Positions 34,225 through 42,065 of a DNA stretch of 64,000 nucleotides are shown one piece after another (position 1 is the first letter of the stretch; each line of letters begins with the position of its first letter). A program made the translations under genes and the position numbers. Under the pieces are notes generated by a model. It was not told the origin of the DNA and did not search any database. It saw nothing but the letters and a program-made list of their open reading frames with translations. This DNA comes from Pelolinea sp. (GTDB taxonomy: Bacteria > Chloroflexota > Anaerolineae > Anaerolineales > Anaerolineaceae). The DNA lies in assembly GCA_012797975.1 (NCBI GenBank), contig JAAZOD010000012.1:62001-126000 (forward strand), read 5' to 3'.

Positions 34225-34500
34225 TTATGAGAGCTCTCGAATTGCCTTGAGAATTTTTTCTTTTATTTCTGCTTTATCGACCAGGTTTTTTATGAGAACG
34301 ATTTTTGCAGGATAATCGCGGAGGTGTGGCTCCATATCAACAGGGGCAACCACAATATCTGCCTTATTCCCTTTGAAGGAACCCAGGTCCCATGGACTGG
34401 TCTCGGCTTTGATCCCTTCCGCTTTTAGAATGTCGTCGATGTACAGTTTGAGCATCATACTGGTTCCAAAACCCATTCCACACAATGTTGCGATGACCAT
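34225..34500 (-). CDS. PTS EIIB, ascorbate/galactitol-type
   Basis: 91-residue phosphocarrier that passes phosphate from EIIA to the incoming sugar. Cys7 in TLCGMGFGTSMML is the phosphorylated residue, and GxGxGTS-like loops follow as in UlaB/GatB. ATG 34500 is chosen because it puts the cysteine at the usual position; longer in-frame starts overlap the EIIA gene. The gap to EIIA is seven bases. Confidence 0.88.
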   Translation of the reverse strand: MVIATLCGMGFGTSMMLKLYIDDILKAEGIKAETSPWDLGSFKGNKADIVVAPVDMEPHLRDYPAKIVLIKNLVDKAEIKEKILKAIRELS

Positions 34501-34507
34501 TTTGTCT

Positions 34508-34969
34508 CTACTTTCTTGATTTGATGTAATCAAAGATTGCTTTTTGCAGTGCTTGAGAATTTTCACAAGCACGGATCATTTGAAGAAATTTTTCTTTCGA
34601 TAGATAACCAGCCAACTCGGCAAGCGCTTCAATATGTCCCTGTTTGTCTTTTGCCCCAAGGGTGAAGACGATATCCACCGGATCGTTGGTGGAATGGCCA
34701 AATTTCACCGGGTATTGCAGCGTGATCAACGAAAGGCAGGCCTGTTTCACGCCATCTTCAGGACGTGCGTGCAGAAGCGCGATGCCGGGCGCAATGACGC
34801 AATAGGGCCCTAGTTCGTCCAAGACCCTTTTCATTGCCTGGATATAGCGAGGTTCGACCATATCCGCTTCCACCAGCAGTTCACCTGCTTTTTGGATGAT
34901 CTCTTCTCTCGTGCTGAGCAGCAATCTGGCCGCGATGGTATTTTTGATCAATAGATCTTCGAGTTGCAT
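34508..34969 (-). CDS. PTS EIIA, mannitol/fructose-type (UlaC-like)
   Basis: 153-residue cytoplasmic phosphocarrier. His67 in PGIALLHARPEDG is the phosphorylated residue. ATG 34969 is preferred over the in-frame TTG at 34978. It accepts phosphate from HPr, whose gene is not in this window, and donates to EIIB. It lies 12 bases after the AgaS-like gene. Confidence 0.88.
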   Translation of the reverse strand: MQLEDLLIKNTIAARLLLSTREEIIQKAGELLVEADMVEPRYIQAMKRVLDELGPYCVIAPGIALLHARPEDGVKQACLSLITLQYPVKFGHSTNDPVDIVFTLGAKDKQGHIEALAELAGYLSKEKFLQMIRACENSQALQKAIFDYIKSRK

Positions 34970-34981
34970 TTTTTCCAACTT

Positions 34982-36019
34982 CTACAGTTCAACAACCGCA
35001 GTAAGGTTCTCCGGTCTATCCGGGTTTAATCCTTTGCTCATGCTTCTTTCGTATGCCAGCAATTGAATGAGAGGCAGATAAAAGGGAAAAGACCAATTTG
35101 AGGGCACGTTCTTCCCAATATCAAAGAGGTAATCAATGCCTTGCGGTTTTTCAGAGATTTTTCCCACCGCCAGGGTTCGCCCTCCCAGTTTCTGCATATC
35201 GCGGAAAACTGGAAGTTCATAGGAATAGGATTTGTCATTTGTGAACCCTATGATCAGCGATTGAGGATTCACCATGGACATAGGACCATGTCTGAATTCA
35301 AGGAAATGGAATGCCTCAGAGTAACTTAAGGACATTTCTTTCATTTTCAACATGACCTCCTGCGCAAGGCCAAAGAGCGGACCGTTGCCAAGGAAGAAGA
35401 ACCGGTCGATGGTGAGATCGCTGCCGATCTGGCGTGCAGTGTCTTGATATTGAGAAAGATAGGCCTTTGCGGCAGAATGGACGGCGGAAATGGTATTTTT
35501 AGGAATCTCGCGTTCGCCCAACAGGATGATCGGCCACATCATATTGCTGAAAGAACGGGTTTGTGCCACACTCTGTTCCATTCCGGATATGGTGGTAATG
35601 GCTAGAGGGGACATTTTTGCCAGCGAACTATCTTTGTAGCAAGTGATCGCCAAGGCATCTGTTGAGCCGGTTTTTAGAAAGCTGTCCAATGCGTGCAGTG
35701 TCTCGGTCGTTTGGCCTGAACGGGAAATGGCTATAAAAAGAACTTTTTTAAAGGGTTTTAACCATGTATCTCCCGAATACCACAATTCCGAACTGGGCAG
35801 TGCGATCGTGGGAACTCCACTGCTGTTGTGTAAGAAACGAGCTGCCCAAATGGAAAGATAGTAAGTTGATCCGCACCCCGTAATAACGATTTGGTCATAA
35901 TGCTTGGGATCCGGCAACTTATCACTCCAATCGGACCGCAAATACTGTAAGGTCTCTTTCCAGGTTTCTGGTTGTGAGAGTATCTCTGTTTTTGTGAACG
36001 TACCTCTTGTTTCTGGCAT
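34982..36019 (-). CDS. SIS-domain aldose-ketose isomerase/deaminase, AgaS-like
   Basis: 345-residue double-SIS protein related to AgaS, FrlB and the isomerase half of GlmS. Phosphosugar loops are TGCGSTYYLS and ISRSGQTTET, and the catalytic region contains FLEFRHGPMSMV. In the Aga pathway AgaS converts galactosamine-6-phosphate to tagatose-6-phosphate and ammonia. The neighbouring PTS, NagA and LacD-like genes fit that role. FrlB-like deglycase is the main alternative. ATG 36019 follows GGAGAG. Confidence 0.8.
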   Translation of the reverse strand: MPETRGTFTKTEILSQPETWKETLQYLRSDWSDKLPDPKHYDQIVITGCGSTYYLSIWAARFLHNSSGVPTIALPSSELWYSGDTWLKPFKKVLFIAISRSGQTTETLHALDSFLKTGSTDALAITCYKDSSLAKMSPLAITTISGMEQSVAQTRSFSNMMWPIILLGEREIPKNTISAVHSAAKAYLSQYQDTARQIGSDLTIDRFFFLGNGPLFGLAQEVMLKMKEMSLSYSEAFHFLEFRHGPMSMVNPQSLIIGFTNDKSYSYELPVFRDMQKLGGRTLAVGKISEKPQGIDYLFDIGKNVPSNWSFPFYLPLIQLLAYERSMSKGLNPDRPENLTAVVEL

Positions 36020-36043
36020 GAAAAATCAAACTCTCCTTAACTA

Positions 36044-36811
36044 TTAAACTTGTATTACTTCCACTCCTTGTTCGCGGATGGCGCGAACCAGATCACCCTG
36101 TGCTTCGGTGGTGGTGATGATCGTTTTTGCGGCCGTGATCGGAGCCGTGCGGCTGGTCGAAACGTACCCGATCTTGGTATGATCGGCGACGATGATAACG
36201 TTGTCGCTGATACCGAGGATCTTGCGATCGGTCATCAGTTCCTGCGGGTCTTCACTGGTCAGCCCGAACCGTGGATGAACACCGCGCATTCCAACGATCA
36301 CCTTCTCAACCCGCAAATCTTCAATGACCCTTTCTGCAAAATGGCCGATCATGGATTGTTCTTCGCGACGCAGAAAGCCGCCAATTCCGATGATGGGCAT
36401 TTTTCCGTTGGTGCTTAATTCATTGATGATGGTGATGGCATTGCTCAACACAGTGATGTCATTTCTCTCATAAAGCTCTTTTGCCACATATAATGTTGTG
36501 GTTCCCGATCCGAGAAAAATGACCTCTTTTTCACCGATCAATGCTGCAACGGCTTTCGCGATGCGGATCTTTTCATCTTTTAAAAGTTCCATGCGCTTGA
36601 TGGTGGGGGGTTCGCTGTAGTTGGGTGATTTGGACGGTAAAACCGCCCCACCGTGCGTTCTTTTTAGCTGACTGTTCTTTTCGATCTCGAGAAGATCTCT
36701 GCGGATGGTCATGCGTGATACATGGAAATGTTCTGCCAGTTCACTTACTGCAACGCTGCCGTTTCGATCCAGTTCGCGAATGATCGCTTGTTGCCTTTCT
36801 TCTTTCAACAT
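36044..36811 (-). CDS. DeoR-family transcriptional repressor (AgaR-like)
   Basis: 255 residues. An N-terminal winged helix (VSELAEHFHVSRMTIRRDL) is followed by the DeoR effector domain, with GSGTTTLYVAKEL and ADHTKIG typical of phosphosugar binding. ATG 36811 follows AAAGGAG. It is first in the minus-strand PTS operon and divergent from the aldolase genes, with a likely operator at 36869. It probably represses both directions until a sugar phosphate binds. Confidence 0.9.
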   Translation of the reverse strand: MLKEERQQAIIRELDRNGSVAVSELAEHFHVSRMTIRRDLLEIEKNSQLKRTHGGAVLPSKSPNYSEPPTIKRMELLKDEKIRIAKAVAALIGEKEVIFLGSGTTTLYVAKELYERNDITVLSNAITIINELSTNGKMPIIGIGGFLRREEQSMIGHFAERVIEDLRVEKVIVGMRGVHPRFGLTSEDPQELMTDRKILGISDNVIIVADHTKIGYVSTSRTAPITAAKTIITTTEAQGDLVRAIREQGVEVIQV

Positions 36812-36823
36812 AATGCTCCTTTC

Positions 36824-36853
36824 ATAATATGTTACTTAATGTTGTTATGTCAA
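36824..36853 (-). promoter_or_regulatory. Promoter of the deoR-agaS-PTS operon
   Basis: On the minus strand TTGACA (36853-36848) and TATTAT (36829-36824) are separated by 18 bases, a short distance before the regulator start. Confidence 0.7.
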
Positions 36854-36868
36854 ATAATAGCACATATA

Positions 36869-36900
36869 AGAACATTAAAAATGTTCTATTGTGAACATAT
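36869..36900 (+). promoter_or_regulatory. Likely DeoR operator between the divergent operons
   Basis: AGAACAT (36869-36875), five bases, then ATGTTCT (36881-36887) is a perfect inverted repeat. GAACATAT follows at 36893-36900, 23 bases from the first GAACAT. It lies 15 bases upstream of the minus-strand -35 box and upstream of the aldolase gene, where one repressor could control both. Confidence 0.6.
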
Positions 36901-37012
36901 TGCGACTAAAATGAGGAGAAATGAACGTAAAAAGGCAATCAAACAAAATCAAACATCCCTTAATGGCCGTCACGTGATATGATTTTTTAGTGCAACAAAG
37001 GGAGAATGGAAC

Positions 37013-37984
37013 ATGATGATGAAGTCGGTTGGAAAAATACGTGGACTGCAACAATGTGCAACGCCTGATGGAAAGTTTGCCATCCTTGCGCTCGACCATC
37101 GCAATAATCTGCGGAATTTGCTGCACATTCAGGAACAGGATCCCAATGCTGATGATCTCATGGCAGAATTTAAACAAGATGTGGTCCGCGCGCTGGCTGG
37201 CAGTTGCAGTGCATTCCTGCTTGATCCGGTTTACGGAGCGGCACAAAACATTGTTTCCCAAGCTCTGCCCGGGGCTTGTGGATTGCTGGTTGCACTGGAA
37301 GAGACGGGATATGCCGGTGATGCTGTGGCCCGGGAAAGCCAAGTGCTGCCGGATTGGAATGTTGCCAAGGCCAAACACATGGGTGCCAGCGCAGCAAAAC
37401 TGCTGGTCTATTACCATCCCGATTCTCCTACCCATACCCATATTGAAGATTTGGTCAGCCAGGTTGCTGAAGATTGCCAAAAAAACGATCTTCCACTTTT
37501 CCTTGAAGTGCTTTCCTATTCGCTGGATTCCGGACAGAAGAAGCTGGAAGGGAATGAGCGCACGGATGCGATCTTGAAATCGGCAGAAAAGTTGACCCCT
37601 CTTGGGGCAGATATATTGAAAGCGGGATTCCCGATTGATTTGAAGGTTTCTGATGATTTCAACCGTTGGGAAGCGGCTTGTAAGGAACTCACCCGACGAA
37701 GCACAATCCCCTGGATATTGCTTTCCGCCTCGGTTGATTTCGATATCTTTCTACGGCAAGTGACGGCTGCTTGTATGGCAGGCGCTTCGGGCGTGGCGGC
37801 AGGGCGTGCGGTGTGGAAAGAAGCTGCGGATGTTAAAGGAGACGATCGGCTCCAATTCCTCCATGCGACTGCCCGCGAGCGCATGCATGCTCTGACCGAA
37901 CTGGTGGATGCGCTGGCGGCTCCTTGGTTTGCCGGGCTTGAAACGTCTCCCGTTGAAAAAGATTGGTTCCGGTCATATCTTTAA
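37013..37984 (+). CDS. Tagatose-1,6-bisphosphate aldolase, class I (LacD-like)
   Basis: 323-residue Schiff-base aldolase that cleaves tagatose-1,6-bisphosphate to dihydroxyacetone phosphate and glyceraldehyde-3-phosphate. LALDHR, KLLVYYHPD and ADILKAGFP are LacD landmarks; Lys203 in the last is the expected Schiff-base lysine. Three ATG codons occur in a row at 37013; AAGGGAG precedes them. A TATGAT at 36978-36983 has no good -35. It is divergent from the PTS operon and fits the last step of galactosamine or tagatose catabolism. Confidence 0.85.
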   Translation: MMMKSVGKIRGLQQCATPDGKFAILALDHRNNLRNLLHIQEQDPNADDLMAEFKQDVVRALAGSCSAFLLDPVYGAAQNIVSQALPGACGLLVALEETGYAGDAVARESQVLPDWNVAKAKHMGASAAKLLVYYHPDSPTHTHIEDLVSQVAEDCQKNDLPLFLEVLSYSLDSGQKKLEGNERTDAILKSAEKLTPLGADILKAGFPIDLKVSDDFNRWEAACKELTRRSTIPWILLSASVDFDIFLRQVTAACMAGASGVAAGRAVWKEAADVKGDDRLQFLHATARERMHALTELVDALAAPWFAGLETSPVEKDWFRSYL

Positions 37985-37999
37985 AGTTGATAGGTTCTG

Positions 38000-39313
38000 A
38001 TGAAAAAAAAGAGTCCGTTTTCTTCCGGTGATCCACTTTGTGAAATCATCCAAGCTCACAAGCAAGGCGAGCCGGTGGGTATTTACTCCATTTGTTCCGC
38101 GAATCGCAATGTTCTGCAAGCTGCCATGCATTCTCACAGGGATCATGATGCCATCCTTCTGATCGAATCAACCTGCAATCAGGTGAACCAGGAAGGCGGC
38201 TATAGCGGCATGACGCCCGCACAGTTCACGCTCTATTTGCAGGTCATTGCGGGGGACATGAACTTCCCCATTGAACGAATTGTGCTGGGGGGCGACCACC
38301 TGGGGCCCAATCCTTGGAAAAAAGAGAAAGCATCCATCGCCATGGGAAAAGCGGAAAAATTGGTCGCAGATTCCGTGGCAGCCGGATATGTCAAGATCCA
38401 TCTTGACACATCCATGCCCTGTGGAGATGAAGCCACTTTATCTGCGGAAACGATCGCGGAACGGTCCGCACAGCTCTGCCTGCAAGCGGAAAAGACAGCC
38501 CGTGAGAATGGTCTGCCAGCCATGCCGGTCTATGTGATCGGCACGGAAGTCCCATCGCCAGGCGGGATGACCGTTGCACAATCCAAGAAGAGCCCGATCA
38601 CAAGTGTGGAATTTGCCGACCAGACGCTGCAGATCTATCGTCATGTCTTCAGCCAATATGGATTGGAAGATGCATTCCGGCGTATCATCGCGATGGTCGT
38701 TTCACCAGGAGCGGAATTCAACGATAAAGAGATTTATCCATACGATCACGAAAAAACCATGTCATTGAGCAAATTCATTGACCCCATTCCTGGTATGGTG
38801 TATGAAGCACATTCGACGGATTACCAAACTCCGCAAATACTCAAGCAGATGGTCGAAGATCATTTTGCCATTCTGAAGGTCGGACCGGCGTTAAGCTTTG
38901 CTTTCCGAGAAGCGGTTTTCCGCCTAGCGGCAATGGAAAATGAATTGATTTTCCCGGAAGACAGCCGTTCGCACATTGTGGATGTGTTGCTGGCTACCAT
39001 GCGGAAACAACCCTCTCATTGGAAATCCTACTATTCGGGGAAGAGCAAGGAAATCCGTTTTGGGTTGAAATTCGGTTACAGTGATCGCATCCGTTATTAT
39101 TGGGGATATTCGGAGGTTCAAACGGCTTACCAGAAACTGATGATCAATCTGGGTAAGAAATATCTCCCGCTTACATTAATTAGCCAGTACTTTCCTGATC
39201 TGTATCCGATGGTGCGGAACAAGACGATCGATGCTCTCCCCCTTTCTCTTGTTTTCAACAGCATTGAACGGGTCTTATTGCAGTATCAAAAAGCTTGCGG
39301 TTTGATCGAATAA
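38000..39313 (+). CDS. GatZ/KbaZ-family tagatose-bisphosphate aldolase subunit
   Basis: 437-residue cytoplasmic protein with family features GIYSICSANRNVLQAAM, STCNQVNQEGGYSGMTP, GGDHLGPNPW and HLDTSMPC. In enteric bacteria GatZ/KbaZ stabilises a class II aldolase (GatY/KbaY). No class II partner is seen here; the gene follows a class I LacD-like enzyme by 15 bases. It may therefore act on its own substrate, and a missing tagatose-6-phosphate kinase is one gap it might fill, as once proposed for AgaZ. That is inference. Confidence 0.85.
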   Translation: MKKKSPFSSGDPLCEIIQAHKQGEPVGIYSICSANRNVLQAAMHSHRDHDAILLIESTCNQVNQEGGYSGMTPAQFTLYLQVIAGDMNFPIERIVLGGDHLGPNPWKKEKASIAMGKAEKLVADSVAAGYVKIHLDTSMPCGDEATLSAETIAERSAQLCLQAEKTARENGLPAMPVYVIGTEVPSPGGMTVAQSKKSPITSVEFADQTLQIYRHVFSQYGLEDAFRRIIAMVVSPGAEFNDKEIYPYDHEKTMSLSKFIDPIPGMVYEAHSTDYQTPQILKQMVEDHFAILKVGPALSFAFREAVFRLAAMENELIFPEDSRSHIVDVLLATMRKQPSHWKSYYSGKSKEIRFGLKFGYSDRIRYYWGYSEVQTAYQKLMINLGKKYLPLTLISQYFPDLYPMVRNKTIDALPLSLVFNSIERVLLQYQKACGLIE

Positions 39314-39318
39314 AAAAA

Positions 39319-39924
39319 TCACCCATCTTTCAGGATGATATCCAAACTGTGCAGCAATGCCACCGCTTCGGGCAACGTGAATTTTGTTCGCTTCAGGAGG
39401 TTGTGGGTGGCATTGATGTCATATTGTTGGGCGTTGGTGAAATCAGCATCCGTTAAATTGGTATGGAAGAAACGAGCTTTGGAAAGATCCGAATTTTGAA
39501 AACCGCAGGTGCTCAGGTCTGCTTCGGCGAAATCCACTTCTTTCAGAGAACAATCGATGAAAGTACAGCCTTTCAATGGGCACTCGAAAAAATTTCCATA
39601 ATTGAGATTGCATTGAAGAAAGTGAAAAGCGGGCTGCAGGGTTTTCTTTTGCCATGCCAGTTTGGTCCAATCGATACCCACCATGCGCGATTTTCGAAAG
39701 GTTGTGTTTTGAAAACGGCATTGCTCGAACTTTGCCAAACTGAGATCGCATTGTTCAAAAACGCAATCGTGAAAGTGACAGAACCGGAACGATGTTTCGG
39801 TCATCGGGCAGTTGTGGAACGTGCAGTTTTCAAAGTCCTTGTTTTCAACGATCGCATGGTTGAATTCTTGACCACTTATTTTCTGATCGAGAAATTCTTC
39901 ATCATCCAGAAAGGCCTTTGCCAT
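39319..39924 (-). CDS. Pentapeptide-repeat protein
   Basis: 201 residues, mostly five-residue repeats of the A(D/N)Lxx type (FENCTFHNCP, FRFCHFHDC, LSLAKFEQCRFQNTTF, DFAEADLSTCGF). They predict a right-handed square beta-helix, interrupted about residue 85. Qnr/McbG-type members of this size mimic DNA and protect gyrase, but many have no known role. It converges with the GatZ-like gene with a 5-base gap. Confidence 0.85.
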   Translation of the reverse strand: MAKAFLDDEEFLDQKISGQEFNHAIVENKDFENCTFHNCPMTETSFRFCHFHDCVFEQCDLSLAKFEQCRFQNTTFRKSRMVGIDWTKLAWQKKTLQPAFHFLQCNLNYGNFFECPLKGCTFIDCSLKEVDFAEADLSTCGFQNSDLSKARFFHTNLTDADFTNAQQYDINATHNLLKRTKFTLPEAVALLHSLDIILKDG

Positions 39925-39972
39925 GATTGCTCCTGTGCCTTTAATTGTAATGCCGGTTTGTTCACATCCGAT

Positions 39973-40521
39973 TTATGATGATAACCTATCCTGATATTTC
40001 TTTCTGAATTTTTGCAGTTTTGGAGAGATCACGAGTTGGCAATATGGTTGTTCTTCGTTCAAAAAATAATAGTTTTCGTGGTATTTTTCTGCGGGATAGA
40101 ACTCTTTCAATGGCACGATCTCTGTGACGATGGGGGAGGGGAACACTTTTTGTTCCTTCAGTTTTTGCACCATCTTCTGCGCGATTTGCTCTTGTTCCTG
40201 ATTCATGGGTAGAACAATGGAGCGATATTGACTGCCCACGTCATTGCCCTGCCGGTTGGGTGTGGTGGGATCGTGGATCTGCCAAAAAATCTCGAGCAGA
40301 TCAGCGTAGGTGATGGTGGCCGGGTCGAATTGGATGCGTACCACTTCGGCATGGCCGGTGGTACCTGTGCAGACTTGCTGATAGGTTGGATCGGAGGTGT
40401 ACCCTCCGGCATACCCCGGGGTGACGGACTCAACTCCGCGAAGCTGACGGAAGATGGCCTCCGCACACCAGAAGCAACCGCTGCCGAACACGGCTGTTTG
40501 AGAATCACTTTTCTTGTTCAT
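39973..40521 (-). CDS. msrA: Peptide methionine-S-sulfoxide reductase A
   Basis: 182-residue repair enzyme for the S-epimer of methionine sulfoxide. Catalytic Cys16 lies in GSGCFWC, followed by GVESVTPGYAGG and the DPTTPNRQGNDVGSQYRS block. The start overlaps the end of msrB by 17 bases, so msrB and msrA form one transcript. Confidence 0.95.
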   Translation of the reverse strand: MNKKSDSQTAVFGSGCFWCAEAIFRQLRGVESVTPGYAGGYTSDPTYQQVCTGTTGHAEVVRIQFDPATITYADLLEIFWQIHDPTTPNRQGNDVGSQYRSIVLPMNQEQEQIAQKMVQKLKEQKVFPSPIVTEIVPLKEFYPAEKYHENYYFLNEEQPYCQLVISPKLQKFRKKYQDRLSS

Positions 40522-40885
40522 CGGGAATAAACCTCATGGAAATGGAATTCACGCAATGCCATGTGTTCTTTTCTGTGAATTTCTCACCTCGAAAAACGTG
40601 CCCCAAATGTGCTCCGCATGCTGCACACTGTATCTCTGTACGGTACCCATCGGCATCGGGCAGCTCGTTGACCGCACCTTCAATGGCTTCATCAAAACTT
40701 GGCCAGCCACATCCGGAACGGAATTTGCTGTCTGATTTAAATAAAGGCCTGCCACATTGTCGGCAGATATATATTCCTCGCTCGAAAAAATCATTGTATT
40801 TCCCGCTGAAAGGCGTTTCGGTTGCTTTCTGCTTGATCACTTTCTTTTCTTCGGCGGTAAGTGGTTCCATTTTGCGATCGGTCAT
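40505..40885 (-). CDS. msrB: Peptide methionine-R-sulfoxide reductase B
   Basis: 126-residue repair enzyme for the R-epimer. Zinc ligands are Cys41/Cys44 (CRQC) and Cys87/Cys90 (CAAC). Catalytic Cys111 is in WHCVNSISMRF, and SGCGWPSF is present. ATG 40885 follows AAGGAAACG. The msrBA pair suggests exposure to oxidants despite the anaerobic flavour of other genes. Confidence 0.95.
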   Translation of the reverse strand: MTDRKMEPLTAEEKKVIKQKATETPFSGKYNDFFERGIYICRQCGRPLFKSDSKFRSGCGWPSFDEAIEGAVNELPDADGYRTEIQCAACGAHLGHVFRGEKFTEKNTWHCVNSISMRFIPDEQEK

Positions 40886-41014
40886 TTTCGTTTCCTTACT
40901 GTTCGTGCTTTGATTCTACGAGATCATATCGGGGATTCTTATTAATGAAATATAAATTTCGTTGAGGTATTCTCCCTGTAAATGCGACGCTGAAATTTGC
41001 CCAAGCACTGAGTA

Positions 41015-41042
41015 TTGACAAGACAAAGAATAACGCTATACT
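41015..41042 (+). promoter_or_regulatory. Promoter of the GntR regulator gene
   Basis: TTGACA (41015-41020) and TATACT (41037-41042) with a 16-base spacer. Confidence 0.8.
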
Positions 41043-41054
41043 TGTAATAACAAG
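41041..41054 (+). promoter_or_regulatory. Possible autoregulatory operator
   Basis: CTTGT, four bases, ACAAG forms a short inverted repeat overlapping the -10 box and start point, where GntR-type repressors often bind. The arms are only five bases. Confidence 0.4.
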
Positions 41055-41091
41055 ATAACATTACTACATGTATGAATGGGAGTTCAACAGA

Positions 41092-41856
41092 ATGAATTCT
41101 TGGGATGAGAGTTTTTCCGACACAAAAATCAACTTCGATAGCCCAATTCCGTATTACATTCAAATTAAAGAAAAGATAAAAGAACAGATCGATTCCGGCT
41201 CCCTGAAATATGGCGACCAGTTACCCGGTGAGCCGGTTTTATGTAACTTGTTTGCCGTCAGTCGCACCGTGATCCGACAAGCGCTGGCTGAATTGGAACA
41301 TGAAGGGCTCGTGGCGAGGAAAAAGGGGAAGGGTACCTTCGTGAGCGAACCGGAAAGCTTTGAAAAACTATCTGGAAACCTTTCCGGTTTTTATCAGCAC
41401 ATGAAAAAACGCGGTCATCTCGCATACAGCCAGATCCTGAAACAAGAAATTGTCCATGCCGAAAAAGATATTGCTTCAAATCTAAATATTAAGCCAGGCT
41501 CCCTGGTTTTGCAACTTGATCGTTTGCGTTATATCGATAACGAACCCATCGTGCTGACAAGCACCTATATTCCAAGCCATTTTGTTCCCGGGCTTGAGAA
41601 TATGGAACTTTCGAGAGAATCTCTCTATGGTGTCTTGGAGAGAGAGTATGGGATTGTTATTTCCCGCGCATATCGAACGATTGGGGCTGTGGTGGCAAAT
41701 GAATACCATGCCGGATTATTCAAAATCAAAAAAGGCGATCCTTTCATCGTAATAAGCCAAATTGAATATTCTTCCGATGGTACTTTGTTTGCCTACTATC
41801 ATGGTCTATACCGTGGTGACAGGAATGTATTTGAAGTCGAAATGGTAAGGCAATAA
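41092..41856 (+). CDS. GntR-family (HutC/UTRA) transcriptional regulator
   Basis: 254 residues. The winged-helix domain (about 15-85) contains KYGDQLPGEPVLCNLFAVSR and VIRQALAELEHEGLV. It is followed by a UTRA ligand domain (about 100-250), which usually binds sugar phosphates or similar small molecules. ATG 41092 follows GGGAG; an in-frame ATG at 41068 is less well placed. It precedes and runs in the same direction as the importer operon from 42066 and probably controls it. Confidence 0.88.
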   Translation: MNSWDESFSDTKINFDSPIPYYIQIKEKIKEQIDSGSLKYGDQLPGEPVLCNLFAVSRTVIRQALAELEHEGLVARKKGKGTFVSEPESFEKLSGNLSGFYQHMKKRGHLAYSQILKQEIVHAEKDIASNLNIKPGSLVLQLDRLRYIDNEPIVLTSTYIPSHFVPGLENMELSRESLYGVLEREYGIVISRAYRTIGAVVANEYHAGLFKIKKGDPFIVISQIEYSSDGTLFAYYHGLYRGDRNVFEVEMVRQ

Positions 41857-42065
41857 AGCTTATTGCACAGTACCCAGAGGAAAACGAGAAGAAAACACCC
41901 GTAAATGATGAAGAAAATTGAAGGAATTATTTCTGATTCTTTTCTACTGGTTTAGATCTGATCAAGAAAGGAGGAAAAATTATCGGGTTGAGGAAATACT
42001 TGAAAGAGATTCTTTGAAAAGAGGCAGCATAAACATTTTGCAGGAAATATTAGCAAGGAGGAAAA

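Noticed and set aside
36901-36982. Short plus-strand frames with a GAGGAG site upstream of the LacD-like gene
   Set aside because: An 18-codon frame is possible, but it overlaps the control region, shows no conserved feature and would end right at the candidate -10 box.
41857-42065. Possible small gene in the 209-base gap before the family-5 binding protein
   Set aside because: AGGAGG-like sites at about 41970 and 42056 are present, but only the second precedes a good start codon; the first leads to a nine-codon TTG frame.
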